This document shows positions 24,561 through 33,958 of a stretch of DNA of 64,000 nucleotides, in pieces; within the stretch, counting starts at the first letter, position 1; every line of letters begins with the position of its first letter. The notes under the pieces were generated by a model that ran no database searches, was not told the DNA's origin, and saw nothing but the letters and a program-made list of their open reading frames with translations. Source of the DNA: Propionigenium maris DSM 9537 (GTDB taxonomy: Bacteria > Fusobacteriota > Fusobacteriia > Fusobacteriales > Fusobacteriaceae); contig NZ_BSDY01000001.1 of the NCBI RefSeq assembly GCF_027925155.1, positions 184,822 to 248,821 of the forward strand. Direction: 5' to 3'. Position numbers and translations under genes: made by a program.

Positions 24561-25562
24561 ATGGCAAGTATCAGGGAGATAGCTAAGGAAGCTGGAGTTT
24601 CTGTTTCTACAGCTTCTAAAGCACTAAATAATAAGAAGGATGTAAGTGAGGGGACCAAGGCAAGGGTAAGGGAGGTGGCCGATAAGTTGGGATACACTCC
24701 AAACCCCATAGCCAGAAGACTATCAGCCAGAAGGAAGAACCTCATAGGTCTACTTATCCTCCACACAGAGACCCTTGAAATAGATGGAAGTATCTTCATA
24801 AAGATCCTGGGGGAGATAAGTAGGGAGGCAGCAGTAAAGGGCTACGATGTTCTTCTTATGACACCAGCAGGTGGAGAGAGTTACATGGAGATGGCAAGGA
24901 GAAGCAGGGTGGATGGCCTCATTATACTGGGGCTCACTTTGGAAGATAAAAATCTGGATGAATTGAAAAGGGCGGAGCTACCCATGGGGATATTGGACCA
25001 GAGGGTAGAGGGGAAGTGCTGTGTAACCACAGATAACAGAGGTGGTATAGAGGAAGTGGTGAAACTCCTTAAGGAGAAAGGTCATAAAGAAATTTCATTT
25101 GCCGGATGGTGTGATAGTTCCCAGGTATCCCATGAGAGATATGACGCCTACCTGGAGTCCATATCTCCAAAGACTGAAAGGGTTTACAGGGGAGGGTTCT
25201 CCTATGAGGACGGCCTTGCCATGGGAAGGGAGATAGTGGAAGATATAAGATCGGGGAGGAGTATAGATGCTGTGGTGTGTTCAGCAGACATGGCAGCCCT
25301 GGGAGTAATAAAGGAGCTTCAGGGTGCAGGTATAGAAGTTCCAGGGGATGTAAGTGTAAGCGGTTTTGACAACCTCATGGCAGGTAGGGTTGCATCTCCG
25401 TCCCTGACCACTGTATCCCAGGATACCCTGGAGATATCCAGGGCCCTTCTTCAGGGAGTAACGGACCTTATAGAGGGTAAGGGTGCAGGGGACAGAGTAA
25501 TAACAGGTGAGCTTATAGTCAGAGATTCAATAGGGGGAAGAAATGGAAAAGATCAGAAATAA
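24561..25562 (+). CDS. LacI/GalR-family transcriptional repressor
   Basis: The 333-residue protein has an N-terminal LacI helix-turn-helix (SIREIAKEAGVSVSTASKAL), hinge helix (PNPIARRLSARRKNLIGLL) and a periplasmic-binding-protein-like effector domain (about residues 62-325) ending with VSVSGFDNLMAGRVASPSLT. By context the effector is a sugar of starch, maltose or trehalose metabolism. It overlaps the aldo/keto reductase gene by 20 bases; treZ follows. A palindromic operator on its own promoter indicates autoregulation. Confidence 0.94.
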   Translation: MASIREIAKEAGVSVSTASKALNNKKDVSEGTKARVREVADKLGYTPNPIARRLSARRKNLIGLLILHTETLEIDGSIFIKILGEISREAAVKGYDVLLMTPAGGESYMEMARRSRVDGLIILGLTLEDKNLDELKRAELPMGILDQRVEGKCCVTTDNRGGIEEVVKLLKEKGHKEISFAGWCDSSQVSHERYDAYLESISPKTERVYRGGFSYEDGLAMGREIVEDIRSGRSIDAVVCSADMAALGVIKELQGAGIEVPGDVSVSGFDNLMAGRVASPSLTTVSQDTLEISRALLQGVTDLIEGKGAGDRVITGELIVRDSIGGRNGKDQK

Positions 25563-26535
25563 AAAATACAGAAAAACAGGAAGAACGGGAGATCTTGAGA
25601 TCTCTGCCATGGGAATAGGTACCTGGGCATTTGATCCCAAGGGATGGACGGGGACTACCGACGATGAGTCTGTAAGGGTATTGAGGGAAGCATTGGATAT
25701 GGGGATAAACCTTATAGACACAGCCCCTGTATATGGATTGGGACACAGTGAAAGGATAGTGGGAAAGGCTATTGGTGGGTATGATAGAGAGGATATTTTT
25801 ATTGCCACTAAGTGCGGTCTTATCTGGGATGAAGAGGGGAGGGTAGAGAACAACCTCAGCAGGGAAAGTCTGCTGAAGGAGATAGATGAGATCCTTGGGA
25901 GACTGGAAACGGAGTATGTAGACCTCCTTCAGGTACACTGGCCAAACCCAGCCTATGATATAAAAGAAACCTTTGAGACCTTAGCTGAGATAAAGGCCTC
26001 TGGAAAGGCAAGGTATATAGGAGTATCCAACTACTCCTTGGAGGATCTCAAGAGGGCAGAAGAGTTATGCGAGATAACCTCCTTTCAGGGACTCTACAAT
26101 ATGCTGGAGCCCAATGCCAGTTCATATCACAATATCGGTCTGGGGTACAGGAGCGAGGAGGAGATCCTTCCCTATACTGGGGAAAGGGGGATGATCTTTC
26201 TTCTCTACTCTCCACTTATGCAGGGTATCCTTGCTGGAGCAGGAGCAGATAATATTGACAGGTTAACAGAGGGAGATGTGAGAAGGACCAATCCTGTCCT
26301 GGGAGAGGAGAAGTACTACAGGGCAGCCGAAGAGATAGAGAAAATAGCAATGGAGTAGGGGTACACCCTTTTGGAGGTGGCTATAAACTATCTTCTGGAC
26401 AGGGGAGCAACATCTATTATCTCCAGTATGCAGAGTGTAGAGGAGGTAAGGGCAAATATAGTGGCAGCCAACAGGGAGATACCTCCACACCTCTATGAGA
26501 GAGTAGAGGAGATAAGAAAAGAGTACGGTCTATAG
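25543..26535 (+). pseudogene. Aldo/keto reductase with an in-frame amber stop
   Basis: The frame encodes a full-length (about 330-residue) aldo/keto reductase: MGIGTWAFDPKGW, NLIDTAPVYGLGHSERIVG (catalytic Asp/Tyr), TKCGL (catalytic Lys), VDLLQVHWPNP (His) and RYIGVSNY. Codon 272 (26356-26358) is TAG, after AAEEIEKIAME. The same frame then continues GYTLLEVAINYLLDRGATSI and EEVRANIVAANREIPPHL to a TAG at 26535, the family's normal C-terminus with the NADP-binding end. Without readthrough the cofactor site is lost. It overlaps lacI by 20 bases and precedes treZ by 10 bases. Confidence 0.8.
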
Positions 26536-26545
26536 GAGGAGAGGG

Positions 26546-28273
26546 ATGAAGCTGGGTCACTACTATGAGGGGGATATTTCAAGATTCAGAGTATTTGCAC
26601 CACAGAGAAGAAAATTAGAGGCAGTCCTCTACAAGGAGGACGGATCTATAGAGGAAAGGGTGAAGTTAACCAAGGATGAGCTGGGTTACTGGCAGGGACA
26701 GTGCAGGAGGTTGTTACCGGGAACCCTGTATAAGGTCGAGATAAATGGAAGGGCATATCCAGATCCTGCTTCCAAATATCAGCCAGAGGGGGTTCATGGC
26801 CCCTCTATGGTGGTGGAGGTTGAAGGTGTGGATTCCCCTGGATGGAGGGGAGTAAAGATAGAGGAGGCAATAATCTATGAGCTTCACCTGGGGACCTTTA
26901 CCCCAGAGGGGAACCTCAGAGGGGCAGTGAAAAAGCTCTCCTACCTGGGAGAACTGGGAATAAATGTAATTGAACTGATGCCCATAAACGCCTTTCCAGG
27001 GAAAAGGAACTGGGGATATGATGGGACCTATCCCTTTGCTCTCCAGAACTCCTATGGAACCTATGAGGATCTCAAAGAGTTTATAGAGGAGGCACACAGG
27101 CTGGGGATAGGAGTGATACTTGATGTGGTATACAACCACTTTGGCCCTGAGGGGAACTACAGTGGGGTCTATGCTCCCTATACAAAGGATGCTCCGACGC
27201 CCTGGGGAGCAGCCATAAACTTTGACGGAGCCTACAATCATGGGATCAGGGACTATTTCTTGGAAAATACCCGTTACTGGCTGGAGGAGGTAGGCTTGGA
27301 CGGATTCAGAATGGATGCTGTGTCTCTGACCTTCGACAATATGCCCAGGCATATTTTGAGGGAGATAACAGATCTCGCAGGGACGATTGCAGAGAGGGAG
27401 GAAAGGGAGATCATAATGATAGCTGAACACCTTAGAAATGACAGAAATGTCACATCTGAGGAGGGATTTAACTATCACTCCCAGTGGAACGACGATCTCC
27501 ACCATGCTCTCTATTCGAGGTTAACTGGAGAGAAGGGACGTCACTACATAAATTTTGGGAAGCTGGATGATGTTGTAAAGGCAATGAGAGAGGGATTTGT
27601 GTTGGACGGGTCGAAGTTTGATAAGTACTGTAAGTATTTTATGGGAACAGATGGCACAGGAACAAAGGGTTATGAGCATGTGGTTCACATACAGGATCAT
27701 GACCAGGTGGGAAACAGGCTTCACGGGGACAGGATGATGTCCACCTATGGAAGGGAAAAGGCTCTTCTTGGGGTTACCGCTGTTATGGTAAGCCCCTATA
27801 TTCCAATGCTATTTATGGGGGAGGAGTATGGGGAGGAGGCTCCCTTCCTCTTCTTTGAGGATTTCAGCGACAAAAAGATCATAGATGGCGCCAGAGAGGG
27901 AAGAAAGAGGGAGTACTCCTTTAGAGGGGAGGAGCCCAGAGATCCCCATGATATCGATACCTTTAATGATTCCAAGCTTCGTTGGGAGACCCTGGTGGAA
28001 AACAAAAACCAAGAGATACTGGAATACTATAGGAAACTCATATCCCTGAAAAAAAGCGGCAGGGTTGGACCGGTGGATAGGAGTAAGGTAAAGGTTACCT
28101 CAGATCCTGCAAGGGAAATAATCAGGATAGAGTCTCCCCATACCATAACCCTTCTTAATTTTTCAAGTAAGCCTCAGAGGGTAGAGGGGATGAAGGGACT
28201 TATCCTAACCTCGGAAGTAGAGAGGGTAGAGGGGCAGTTAGGAGCTTTTTGTGCCCAGATATATGAGAGGTAG
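26546..28273 (+). CDS. treZ: Malto-oligosyltrehalose trehalohydrolase (GH13)
   Basis: The 575-residue protein has an N-terminal carbohydrate-binding/early-set domain (RFRVFAPQRRKLEAVLY), a GH13 barrel with VVYNHFGPEGNYSG, nucleophile region LDGFRMDAVS (about residue 257), acid/base IAEHL (about 293) and HIQDHDQVGNR (about 385), all in the TreZ pattern. TreZ releases trehalose from maltooligosyltrehalose made by TreY. No treY is in the window, so partner or true substrate (glycogen-branching-like) stays open. The start is ATG with AGGAGG, ten bases after the aldo/keto reductase frame. Confidence 0.88.
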   Translation: MKLGHYYEGDISRFRVFAPQRRKLEAVLYKEDGSIEERVKLTKDELGYWQGQCRRLLPGTLYKVEINGRAYPDPASKYQPEGVHGPSMVVEVEGVDSPGWRGVKIEEAIIYELHLGTFTPEGNLRGAVKKLSYLGELGINVIELMPINAFPGKRNWGYDGTYPFALQNSYGTYEDLKEFIEEAHRLGIGVILDVVYNHFGPEGNYSGVYAPYTKDAPTPWGAAINFDGAYNHGIRDYFLENTRYWLEEVGLDGFRMDAVSLTFDNMPRHILREITDLAGTIAEREEREIIMIAEHLRNDRNVTSEEGFNYHSQWNDDLHHALYSRLTGEKGRHYINFGKLDDVVKAMREGFVLDGSKFDKYCKYFMGTDGTGTKGYEHVVHIQDHDQVGNRLHGDRMMSTYGREKALLGVTAVMVSPYIPMLFMGEEYGEEAPFLFFEDFSDKKIIDGAREGRKREYSFRGEEPRDPHDIDTFNDSKLRWETLVENKNQEILEYYRKLISLKKSGRVGPVDRSKVKVTSDPAREIIRIESPHTITLLNFSSKPQRVEGMKGLILTSEVERVEGQLGAFCAQIYER

Positions 28274-28292
28274 TTAAAGGAAAAACTTAAAG

Positions 28293-28322
28293 AAAAGATG
28301 GAGCCTAAGGGCTCCATCTTTT
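28293..28322. terminator. Bidirectional terminator overlapping the glgX stop codon
   Basis: AAAAGATGGAGCC-TAAG-GGCTCCATCTTTT, a 13-bp perfect stem between the convergent treZ and glgX. Confidence 0.9.
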
Positions 28323-30372
28323 ACTTTGCTATGAGCACAATAGAACTTCTTGCCTTTACCCTGTAATATCCTCCATCTATCGGGCGAGGTATTTCCAGGA
28401 AGTCCTCCTGGGAATCTCCAGTATCCACTACTCTAAACCATCTCTTTCCATGGATATTCGGAAGTTCAAAATCCAGACCCTCATAGTGGGAGTTAAATGC
28501 TACATAGATCTGAGAACTTTGTTTTTCTTTACCCTCATCAACCATGAAGGCCAGGACCCTGGATTCATGGGACCAGTCGGGGCTGTAGGGTACAGTTCCG
28601 TGCCAGCTGATATCCGACAAACCGTTTCCATTGGTATCGGTGGCAGTAAAGAAGTGCTTTCTCCTTAGGGAGGCATTTTCCTTTCTAAATCCTATCATTC
28701 TCTTGGTAAAGAGGTAGATATCCTCAAATTCTTTAAACCTCTCCCAGTCTAGCCAGTTGAGTTCATTGTCCTGACAGTAGGCGTTGTTGTTACCCTGCTG
28801 GGTCTTTCCCATCTCGTCCCCCATGAGGATCATGGGAGTCCCCTGGGAAACCATAAGGATAACCATCATATTTTTTATCTGTTTTTTTCTCAGGCTTATA
28901 ATATGAGGATCTTCCGTTTCCCCCTCGACACCATGGTTCCAGGAGTTGTTGTGGTCATCTCCATCCCTATTGTGTTCCCCGTTGATGTGGTTATTCTTTT
29001 CATTGTATGAAACCAGGTCCCACATAGTGAAGCCATCGTGGGCGGTGATAAAGTTGATACTGTAGTAGGGTCTCCTTCCGTCATTGGCAAAGAGGTCGGG
29101 ACTACCTACTATTCTTGTGGCAAGGTCGCTGGTTATCCCTGGGTCCCCCTTTATAAACTTTCTCACAGTATCTCTGAACTTTCCATTCCATTCAGCCCAC
29201 CCCTCTGGAAACTCCCCCAGAAAGTATCCTCCAGCAGCGTCCCATCCCTCGGCGATGAGTTTTGCCTTGGAGAGAACGGAATCTTTAGAGATATCATTTA
29301 GGATGGAGAGGTTTCCCAGCCACTGACCGTCCTCCCCCCTTCCTAAGATGGAAGCAAGGTCAAACCTGAAACCATCCACATGCATCTGCCCATACCAGTA
29401 TCTCAGGCAGTCCAGGATATACTCCTTAACTACAGGGTGGGAGCAGTTCAGGGTATTTCCCGTTCCCGAATAGTTGGAGTAATACATCTTGTTGTAGGGT
29501 TCCAGCATATAGTAGATAGAGTTATCCAATCCCTTTAGGGAGATGGTAGGTCCCATCTCATTGCCTTCTCCAGTGTGGTTGAATACAACATCCAGGATAA
29601 CCTCTATACCTGCATCATGAAATGCCGTGACCAGCTTGCTGAACTCCAGCACATGATCCCCCACAAGAGCTCCAGTCACCTTGTCCTTGTTTGAGAGGTA
29701 GTTTGAGGTAGGAGCATAGAATGCTATGGGATTATAGCCCCATACATTTTTTAACTTCTCCCCTGTAATGGGATTGCTCCCAAGGATACTGTCCTCATCA
29801 AACTCAAAAACTGGAAGAAGCTCCACTGCTGTAACTCCCAGATTCTTCAGGTGGTTTATCTTCTCGATAACCCCGATATAGCTTCCAGGATAGGAGACTC
29901 CAGAGTTCTTATTCATGGTAAAGAGTTTTATATGCATCTCGTAGATAATACTATCCCTGTAGTCGGTTTCAGGTTTCTTATGCTTTGAAAAATTAAACTT
30001 TCTGGAATCTACAATAATTCCCTTCCTCTCATGTCCCTGAACCTTTGGGGTGACAGCTTTGGCATAGGGATCCAGAAGAAGTTTGGTATGGTCGTATCTG
30101 TGTCCCCTTTCAAGGTCAAAGGGTCCTCCTACCCTCCACCCATAGTAGTAACCCTCGGAAATACCTCCAACATATACATGCCAGGTATCCCCTGTCCTGT
30201 TTAGTGCAGGGTCAAGCTCATAGGAAAAATGAGGCTCGGTGTCAAGAGCTTCCCTATAGATCTCAAGGGTTACCCTCTCAGCATTCCTCGAGAAGATACT
30301 GAAGTTTACCCCCTGTTCCATCACAAGAGCTCCCTTATAGTAAAGTCCTGGCAGGATCTTATATTTTTCCAT
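28321..30372 (-). CDS. glgX: Glycogen debranching enzyme / isoamylase-type GH13
   Basis: The 683-residue protein has an N-terminal beta-sandwich (NFSIFSRNAERVTLEIY, GYYYGWRVGGPFD) and a GlgX-type barrel: DVVFNHTGEGNEMGP, VDGFRFDLASILGR (nucleophile Asp about 337), LIAEGWDAAGGYFLG (acid Glu about 373), ITAHDGFTMWDLVSYNEKNN (transition-state Asp about 446). The FQGNEMG-like GMGQQGNNNAYCQDNELNWL region (here GKTQQGNNNAYCQDNELNWL) is the GlgX/TreX fingerprint. It hydrolyses alpha-1,6 branches of glycogen. It faces treZ, whose product cleaves similar glucans. Confidence 0.93.
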   Translation of the reverse strand: MEKYKILPGLYYKGALVMEQGVNFSIFSRNAERVTLEIYREALDTEPHFSYELDPALNRTGDTWHVYVGGISEGYYYGWRVGGPFDLERGHRYDHTKLLLDPYAKAVTPKVQGHERKGIIVDSRKFNFSKHKKPETDYRDSIIYEMHIKLFTMNKNSGVSYPGSYIGVIEKINHLKNLGVTAVELLPVFEFDEDSILGSNPITGEKLKNVWGYNPIAFYAPTSNYLSNKDKVTGALVGDHVLEFSKLVTAFHDAGIEVILDVVFNHTGEGNEMGPTISLKGLDNSIYYMLEPYNKMYYSNYSGTGNTLNCSHPVVKEYILDCLRYWYGQMHVDGFRFDLASILGRGEDGQWLGNLSILNDISKDSVLSKAKLIAEGWDAAGGYFLGEFPEGWAEWNGKFRDTVRKFIKGDPGITSDLATRIVGSPDLFANDGRRPYYSINFITAHDGFTMWDLVSYNEKNNHINGEHNRDGDDHNNSWNHGVEGETEDPHIISLRKKQIKNMMVILMVSQGTPMILMGDEMGKTQQGNNNAYCQDNELNWLDWERFKEFEDIYLFTKRMIGFRKENASLRRKHFFTATDTNGNGLSDISWHGTVPYSPDWSHESRVLAFMVDEGKEKQSSQIYVAFNSHYEGLDFELPNIHGKRWFRVVDTGDSQEDFLEIPRPIDGGYYRVKARSSIVLIAK

Positions 30373-30512
30373 AAATACCTCCTGAAAAGCAGTTTATTGT
30401 TGGAAGTATAGCAGGTTTTAGAGCAAATAGATAATGTCAGGTGACATTTTTTCCTTAAAAGAAACTTAAGGGAGTTTATTGGAGATACAGAAGCTGGGAT
30501 CCAGAAAAGATA

Positions 30513-30536
30513 AAAACCACCCATAGGGTGGTTTTA
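30513..30536 (-). terminator. Terminator of the small membrane-protein gene
   Basis: Minus strand ACCACCC-TAT-GGGTGGT followed by T4, directly behind the stop at 30540. Confidence 0.8.
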
Positions 30537-30539
30537 TCT

Positions 30540-30701
30540 TTAAACTATTGGATTAGTTGTAACTATAAGTAGTGTAAGTAGAGCTGAGAAGCAGGCAACT
30601 GGTATATAGTTATTCCTCTTCTCGCAGATAACACCAAATAATCCCATTCCTAGGATCAGGTTTACAACGAGAAGCATCGCTATTCTTGAATATAAAGCCA
30701 T
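30540..30701 (-). CDS. Small two-span membrane protein, unknown
   Basis: The 53-residue frame MALYSRIAMLLVVNLILGMG... has two hydrophobic segments (about 6-25 and 33-50) flanking a polar CEKRNN turn, so a hairpin membrane protein. AAGGAG is nine bases before the ATG at 30701 and a terminator lies right behind the stop, which makes a real gene likely. No family known. It stands alone between glgX and another small gene. Confidence 0.7.
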   Translation of the reverse strand: MALYSRIAMLLVVNLILGMGLFGVICEKRNNYIPVACFSALLTLLIVTTNPIV

Positions 30702-30903
30702 TTTTTCATTCTCCTTTCATTTGTTCCACGGGCATTCTACAACAAGTTAAAGGAAAACAAAAGCTTTATTTATTGTTAAACTTTACAAAGTGAAACTAGA
30801 GTAGACAAAAAGAAGGGTAGAGATAAAATATATTATTTTAATCATAGCTATCAAAATAATTAATTAAACAAATTATTCCTCTGAACATCCCAAGTGCCAA
30901 CAC

Positions 30904-31113
30904 TTAACACAACTTATAGTTCAAGAAGTCATTATAGTTTGTCAGGTCAATTTTTTTAAGGATATGTTTCTCCTCTACCTCTCCCTCTAATATAACATAA
31001 TCCTCTGTAATATCGTCGATAGTCCAGATAATTCCGTGATGATCCATCCACTTATCACCTAAGATAAACTTTTCCTTTAAAAGATAGTGTTTACGAGTTT
31101 CTTCCTTCATCAT
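30904..31113 (-). CDS. Small uncharacterised protein
   Basis: The 69-residue protein MMKEETRKHYLLKEKFILGD... has an early basic segment and a beta-rich middle (DHHGIIWTIDDITEDYVILE) that could form a small barrel or SH3-like fold. It has no cysteines other than the final residue. GGGAGG lies seven bases before the ATG at 31113. Not recognised; it is probably a separate unit from the MATE operon downstream, which ends upstream of it on the same strand. Confidence 0.6.
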   Translation of the reverse strand: MMKEETRKHYLLKEKFILGDKWMDHHGIIWTIDDITEDYVILEGEVEEKHILKKIDLTNYNDFLNYKLC

Positions 31114-31193
31114 ATCAACCCCTCCCTTAAACCGACCTAACTAAATAATAGTCCATTGAGATTAAAAATAGCTTAATGGAAGGGGATTTTAAC

Positions 31194-32555
31194 CTATGTT
31201 ACTGGAAGAACCTTCCTTCCCCCTATCTCCTTCAGGTGTGTCCTCAGAAAGTAGCCCGTTACCAGGAAGATAAAGAGATCACTCACGGGAAAGATATACC
31301 ATACTCCGTCTATTCCAAAGTACCTTGGAAGGATGAGTAGAAGAGGGATAAAGATTCCCACCTGTCTCAGAAGGTTTAATACCACAGATTTCATAGCCTC
31401 CTCTATGGACTGGAAGTAGTTTGCCCCGATGATATAGAAGGCATTCAGTGAAGCCAGTGCCAGATAGATCTTTATTCCCCTAGAACCGATATCTAGGATC
31501 TCCCTGTTTCCATCGTTGAAGAGGTTGATAAAGAACTCTGCATTGATAAATACTCCCAGGGTAAGAAGAACTCCCAAGGCTACAGCCCCACATATTGAGA
31601 GTTTGAGGGTCTCTGTAACCCTGTCATACCTCTTGGCCCCATAGTTGTATCCAATAATAGGCTGACTCCCTGCCCTTATACCTGAGATGGTCATAGAGAG
31701 GAACATATAGATACTGTTTATGATTCCCATAGCTCCCACAGCCATATCTCCCCCGTATGTAAGGAGGGTCTTGTTACACATCACCGCAGCAAGGCTCGTA
31801 GTAACCTGAAGGGAGAAGGGAGAAACTCCTATTGCAACGATCTCCCTCACAGTTTTTCTATCCAGAATGAGATTTTTAGCTCTCAGCTTGATATGGCTCC
31901 TCCTGCTTCGGGTAAAGTGGTATAAGATGGCAAGGGCAGTGACCACATTGGCAAAGGCAGTGGCCAGAGCAGCTCCCCTGATTCCAATATCAAGTGAAAA
32001 GATAAGTATGGGATCAAGAACTATATTGATTAAAGCTCCAGAGACCATATATACCATGGCTATTTTTGAGTTTCCCTCGGACCTTATGAGGTTATTCATT
32101 CCCATGGCCATGAAGTTGAAAAATACCAGGGAATTTATGACACTCATATAATCCCTTGCATAGGTAAGAGTGTTTTCCGTTGCTCCAAAGAGTATTAGAA
32201 GATCATCTAAAAATATTCTTCCCAGGATCATAAGCAGGATGCTGGATATTGTAAAGAGGGTAACGGTATTTCCCAGGGCTCTCTCTGCCATATTCCTTCT
32301 TCCCTCTCCAAGCCTTATGGAGACAATACTTCCTCCCCCCTGGCCTATGAGCATTCCTATGGCAATATAGAGGGTAAAGATGGGGAAGGTGATGCTGAGC
32401 CCCGTCATGGCATAGGCTCCTATCCCTTTACCTATAAACATCCTGTCCACTATATTATAGAGGGCAAATACCAGGCTTCCTATTATGGCCGGGATGGAAA
32501 ACTCCCAGAGGAGTCTTGATATTCTTTCGCTTTCAAGTCTTTTTAATGCTCCCAC
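31194..32555 (-). CDS. MATE-family multidrug efflux transporter
   Basis: The 453-residue protein has twelve predicted helices in two pseudo-repeats; ERISRLLWEFSIPAIIGSLV at the start, GIGAYAMTGLSITFPIF and NYGAKRYDRV in the middle are MATE signatures (the second repeat with AGSQPIIGYNYGAKRYD). MATE pumps export cations such as drugs or toxic metabolites with Na+ or H+. The GTG start at 32555 overlaps the MarR stop in TAGTG, so the pair is translationally coupled; MarR and two palindromic operators upstream regulate it. Confidence 0.94.
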   Translation of the reverse strand: MGALKRLESERISRLLWEFSIPAIIGSLVFALYNIVDRMFIGKGIGAYAMTGLSITFPIFTLYIAIGMLIGQGGGSIVSIRLGEGRRNMAERALGNTVTLFTISSILLMILGRIFLDDLLILFGATENTLTYARDYMSVINSLVFFNFMAMGMNNLIRSEGNSKIAMVYMVSGALINIVLDPILIFSLDIGIRGAALATAFANVVTALAILYHFTRSRRSHIKLRAKNLILDRKTVREIVAIGVSPFSLQVTTSLAAVMCNKTLLTYGGDMAVGAMGIINSIYMFLSMTISGIRAGSQPIIGYNYGAKRYDRVTETLKLSICGAVALGVLLTLGVFINAEFFINLFNDGNREILDIGSRGIKIYLALASLNAFYIIGANYFQSIEEAMKSVVLNLLRQVGIFIPLLLILPRYFGIDGVWYIFPVSDLFIFLVTGYFLRTHLKEIGGRKVLPVT

Positions 32556-33001
32556 TATGATGACCTCCCTTCCTCAAAATAATCCTCTATATTCCTGGTC
32601 ATCCTTCTCATGACTCTCTTGAAGACCTCCATCTCCTCAGGGGTGGATCCCCTTAGGAGGAGCTCCTGCTCCATTCCTATTATCCTTTCTATCTCAGGTT
32701 TAAGTTCCCTTCCCTTGGGGGTAGTATAGAGGCAGAAGGCTCTCTTATCATTGGCATCCCTCTCCTTATAGAGGTAGCCGTGGTCGATGAGCTTCTTAAC
32801 GGCTTTGGCTATAGTTGCCTTATCCACATTTCTTCTTTTTCTGAGCTCATCCTGGGATACCCCCTCGTTGTGGAGAAGCTCATAGAGTATACCAAACTGT
32901 CCATCCCCTAGTGAGTACTTGTCCAGGTGAGAGGATAAAAACTTTCTTATATCTCTGGCTAACTCATTTATCTCTTTACCTATTGGTTTCTTCATATTCA
33001 A
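32555..33001 (-). CDS. MarR-family regulator of the MATE operon
   Basis: The 148-residue protein follows the MarR plan: LARDIRKFLSSHLDKYSLGDGQFGILYELLHNEGVSQ, DELRKRRNVDKATIAKAVKKLIDHGYLYKERDANDKRAFCLYTTPKGRE with the wing DANDKRA typical of MarR (both segments quoted in parts). It is the first gene of an operon with a MATE pump, whose start overlaps its stop. Divergent SDR and two MarR boxes upstream suggest it represses both directions. Confidence 0.93.
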   Translation of the reverse strand: MNMKKPIGKEINELARDIRKFLSSHLDKYSLGDGQFGILYELLHNEGVSQDELRKRRNVDKATIAKAVKKLIDHGYLYKERDANDKRAFCLYTTPKGRELKPEIERIIGMEQELLLRGSTPEEMEVFKRVMRRMTRNIEDYFEEGRSS

Positions 33002-33008
33002 CCTCCTA

Positions 33009-33064
33009 AATTAGTTGACTTGCTAACTAATTTTAACATAATTTAGTTAGCAAGTCAACTAATT
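33009..33064. promoter_or_regulatory. Paired MarR operators in the MarR-MATE / SDR intergenic region
   Basis: Two 22-bp arms, AATTAGTTGACTTGCTAACT... (33009-33030) and its exact reverse complement TTAGTTAGCAAGTCAACTAA... (33043-33064), 12 bases apart. Each arm is itself a TTAGTT-N8-AACTAA palindrome, the shape of a MarR box, so two dimers can bind head to head. Confidence 0.8.
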
Positions 33065-33128
33065 CAGAAAAGCTTAATAAGATGGAAGGGTATATGTTAA
33101 GATATAGAAAAAGAATCAGGAGGAAGAG

Positions 33129-33899
33129 ATGAAGTATGCACTTATAACTGGGGGAACCAGCGGCATAGGGGCGGCCTATGCCAAGGAGCTTGCCAGTAGG
33201 GGATACAATATAGTGATCACTGGGAGAAGGCGTGAGGTCATAGAGAAGAAAGCATCAGAGATAAGGGAGAGGTTTAAGGTAGAGGTAGAGGTAGTGCTGG
33301 CTGACTTCACCCAGAGGGAGGAGTTGGACAGGCTCCTTAAAAGGGTAGAGGTAATGGATATAGAGTTTCTGGTGAATAATGTGGGATTTGGGAATAAGAA
33401 GGTATTTTTAGAGGACACCTATGAGAGTCAGAAAAAGATGCTGGATGTACAGATAGATGCCATGTGCAGAATAACCCACATGGTATCCAAGAAGATGAAG
33501 GCCTCTGGCAGGGGAAATATAATAAATGTATCCTCCCTGGCAGCCTTTACCCCAGCTTCCTTTAATCACCTCTACTCTGCAAGTAAATCATTTATAGTTA
33601 CATTTTCAGAAGCTCTTTACATAGATCTTATGGAGAGTGGAGTAGGGGTCCAGGTGGTTTGTCCGGGATTCACCAAAACTGATTTTCACAGGGAGATGGA
33701 TATAGAGGAAAAAACCTTTGAAAACAGGGGACTAGTAAGGTGGATGGAAGCAGATAAAGTGGTGGAGATATCCCTTAAGAAGATGGAGAGGGGAGGAGGG
33801 ATCTGCATCCCGGGAACCTGTAATAAGATATTATATCTATTGCTGAAATTTCTTCCGAGAGGGGTCTACTATAAGATGGCTAAAAGAATGAGCATGTAG
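33129..33899 (+). CDS. Short-chain dehydrogenase/reductase (SDR)
   Basis: The 256-residue protein has TGGTSGIG (residues 7-14, NADP-binding), NNVGFG, a Ser in NVSSLAAFT, and YSASK (about 151-155, catalytic Tyr/Lys), a classical SDR close to COG0300 (DltE/YdfG-like short-chain dehydrogenases). It is divergent from MarR-MATE across the paired operators and so may be co-regulated with efflux, for example to reduce toxic carbonyls. Substrate unknown. Confidence 0.92.
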   Translation: MKYALITGGTSGIGAAYAKELASRGYNIVITGRRREVIEKKASEIRERFKVEVEVVLADFTQREELDRLLKRVEVMDIEFLVNNVGFGNKKVFLEDTYESQKKMLDVQIDAMCRITHMVSKKMKASGRGNIINVSSLAAFTPASFNHLYSASKSFIVTFSEALYIDLMESGVGVQVVCPGFTKTDFHREMDIEEKTFENRGLVRWMEADKVVEISLKKMERGGGICIPGTCNKILYLLLKFLPRGVYYKMAKRMSM

Positions 33900-33926
33900 A
33901 GAATAGTAGAGGTTAATATCTAAAAG

Positions 33927-33954
33927 TAGGGACGCTCCCTCTGGAGCGTCCCTA
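33927..33954. terminator. Bidirectional terminator between SDR and the convergent esterase
   Basis: TAGGGACGCTCC (33927-33938) pairs with GGAGCGTCCCTA (33943-33954). Confidence 0.85.
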
Positions 33955-33958
33955 TTAA

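Noticed and set aside
26714..27505. 263-codon minus-strand frame opposite treZ
   Set aside because: Opposite strand of a strongly conserved enzyme gene, with no ribosome site or recognisable domain.
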